The position numbers were made by a program, and so were the translations under genes. From UBA1412 sp964609795 (GTDB lineage: Bacteria; Verrucomicrobiota; Verrucomicrobiia; Limisphaerales; UBA1412), in contig CAZSTC010000023.1 in assembly GCA_964609795.1 (NCBI GenBank), positions 1 through 33,456 of the forward strand: a stretch of 33,456 bases of DNA, written 5' to 3'. This document shows, piece by piece, positions 33,310 through 33,456 of the stretch. The notes below the pieces were generated by a model. It saw nothing but the letters and a program-made list of their open reading frames with translations, had not been told where the DNA came from and ran no database searches. The first letter of the stretch is position 1; each line of letters begins with the position of its first letter.

Positions 33310-33432
33310 ACGGGGTGTATACTAACATTCGGATAGTCTTTTATTCAAGGGAAAAGGAATTCAGAATGAAAATTAAGATTTATATAGGAGTCGGGCAGGG
33401 GAGAAGGAAAAAAGGCAGGCTGGGAAAGCGAA

Positions 33433-33456
33433 AGGGCGTCTCTTATGAGACGCCCT
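33433..33456. terminator. Strong hairpin at the right window edge
   Basis: AGGGCGTCTC (33433-33442) pairs perfectly with GAGACGCCCT (33447-33456) around TTAT. On the minus strand TTTCGCTTT follows; the plus-strand tail is outside the window. It is probably the terminator of a neighbouring gene to the right or a bidirectional one. Confidence 0.65.

Noticed and set aside
33366..33456. Start of a plus-strand ORF running off the right edge (MKIKIYIGVG and following)
   Set aside because: Only 30 codons in a purine-rich tract with no Shine-Dalgarno, and it reads straight through the strong hairpin at 33433-33456.

Overview
The window is 33.5 kb of bacterial chromosome, gene-dense and almost entirely housekeeping or envelope genes. 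Gene content (coaD–yceD–rpmF–plsX–fabH, a secreted FAD-dependent oxidoreductase, an HrpA-size DEAH helicase, an NahK-like sugar kinase, a eukaryote-like protein kinase, weak Shine-Dalgarno sequences) fits a Gram-negative bacterium. Protein style suggests the Verrucomicrobiota (Opitutae-like). That assignment is inference, because no rRNA or marker tree is available here.

Layout. (1) 1-121: right end of an insertion sequence, cut by the window edge. (2) 156-6297 (+): Nudix-type protein, DEAH RNA helicase HrpA and a very basic, apparently disordered protein, closed by a probable terminator. (3) 6453-11083 (+): DNA topoisomerase III, a GT4 glycosyltransferase and an L,D-transpeptidase, meeting tail to tail with (4) 11080-16587 (-): Ser/Thr-kinase-like protein, purN, DegP/HtrA protease, FmdB-type zinc ribbon and secreted FAD oxidoreductase, split by terminators. 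(5) 16864-20238 (+): coaD, yceD, rpmF, plsX, fabH (CoA and fatty-acid initiation plus a ribosomal protein). (6) 20309-21064 (-): DUF554-like membrane protein. (7) 21348-22643 (+): citrate synthase. (8) 22701-23444: internally deleted relative of the IS seen at position 1. (9) 23563-23877 (+): small cupin. (10) 23960-28541 (+): an apparent attenuator leader, then ilvB, purD and an S41-protease-like secreted protein. (11) 33309-28557 (-): NahK-like kinase, CutA, glycosidase-like lipoprotein, OmpR-type regulator and sensor kinase, a tight five-gene run. A strong hairpin closes the window.

Most interesting items: (a) a previously unannotated 13-codon leader peptide (MDGLASIVSITFQ) with a near-perfect Shine-Dalgarno, Leu/Ile/Val/Ile codons and downstream terminator/antiterminator pairing ahead of ilvB, which looks like a branched-chain amino acid attenuator; (b) the deleted IS with 22-bp perfect inverted repeats nested inside another plausible left end; (c) an S41-like protein that lacks both members of the Ser/Lys dyad and a kinase that lacks the ATP-anchoring lysine; (d) clustering of HrpA, a basic disordered protein and topoisomerase III. 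No tRNA, rRNA, CRISPR array or prophage was seen.
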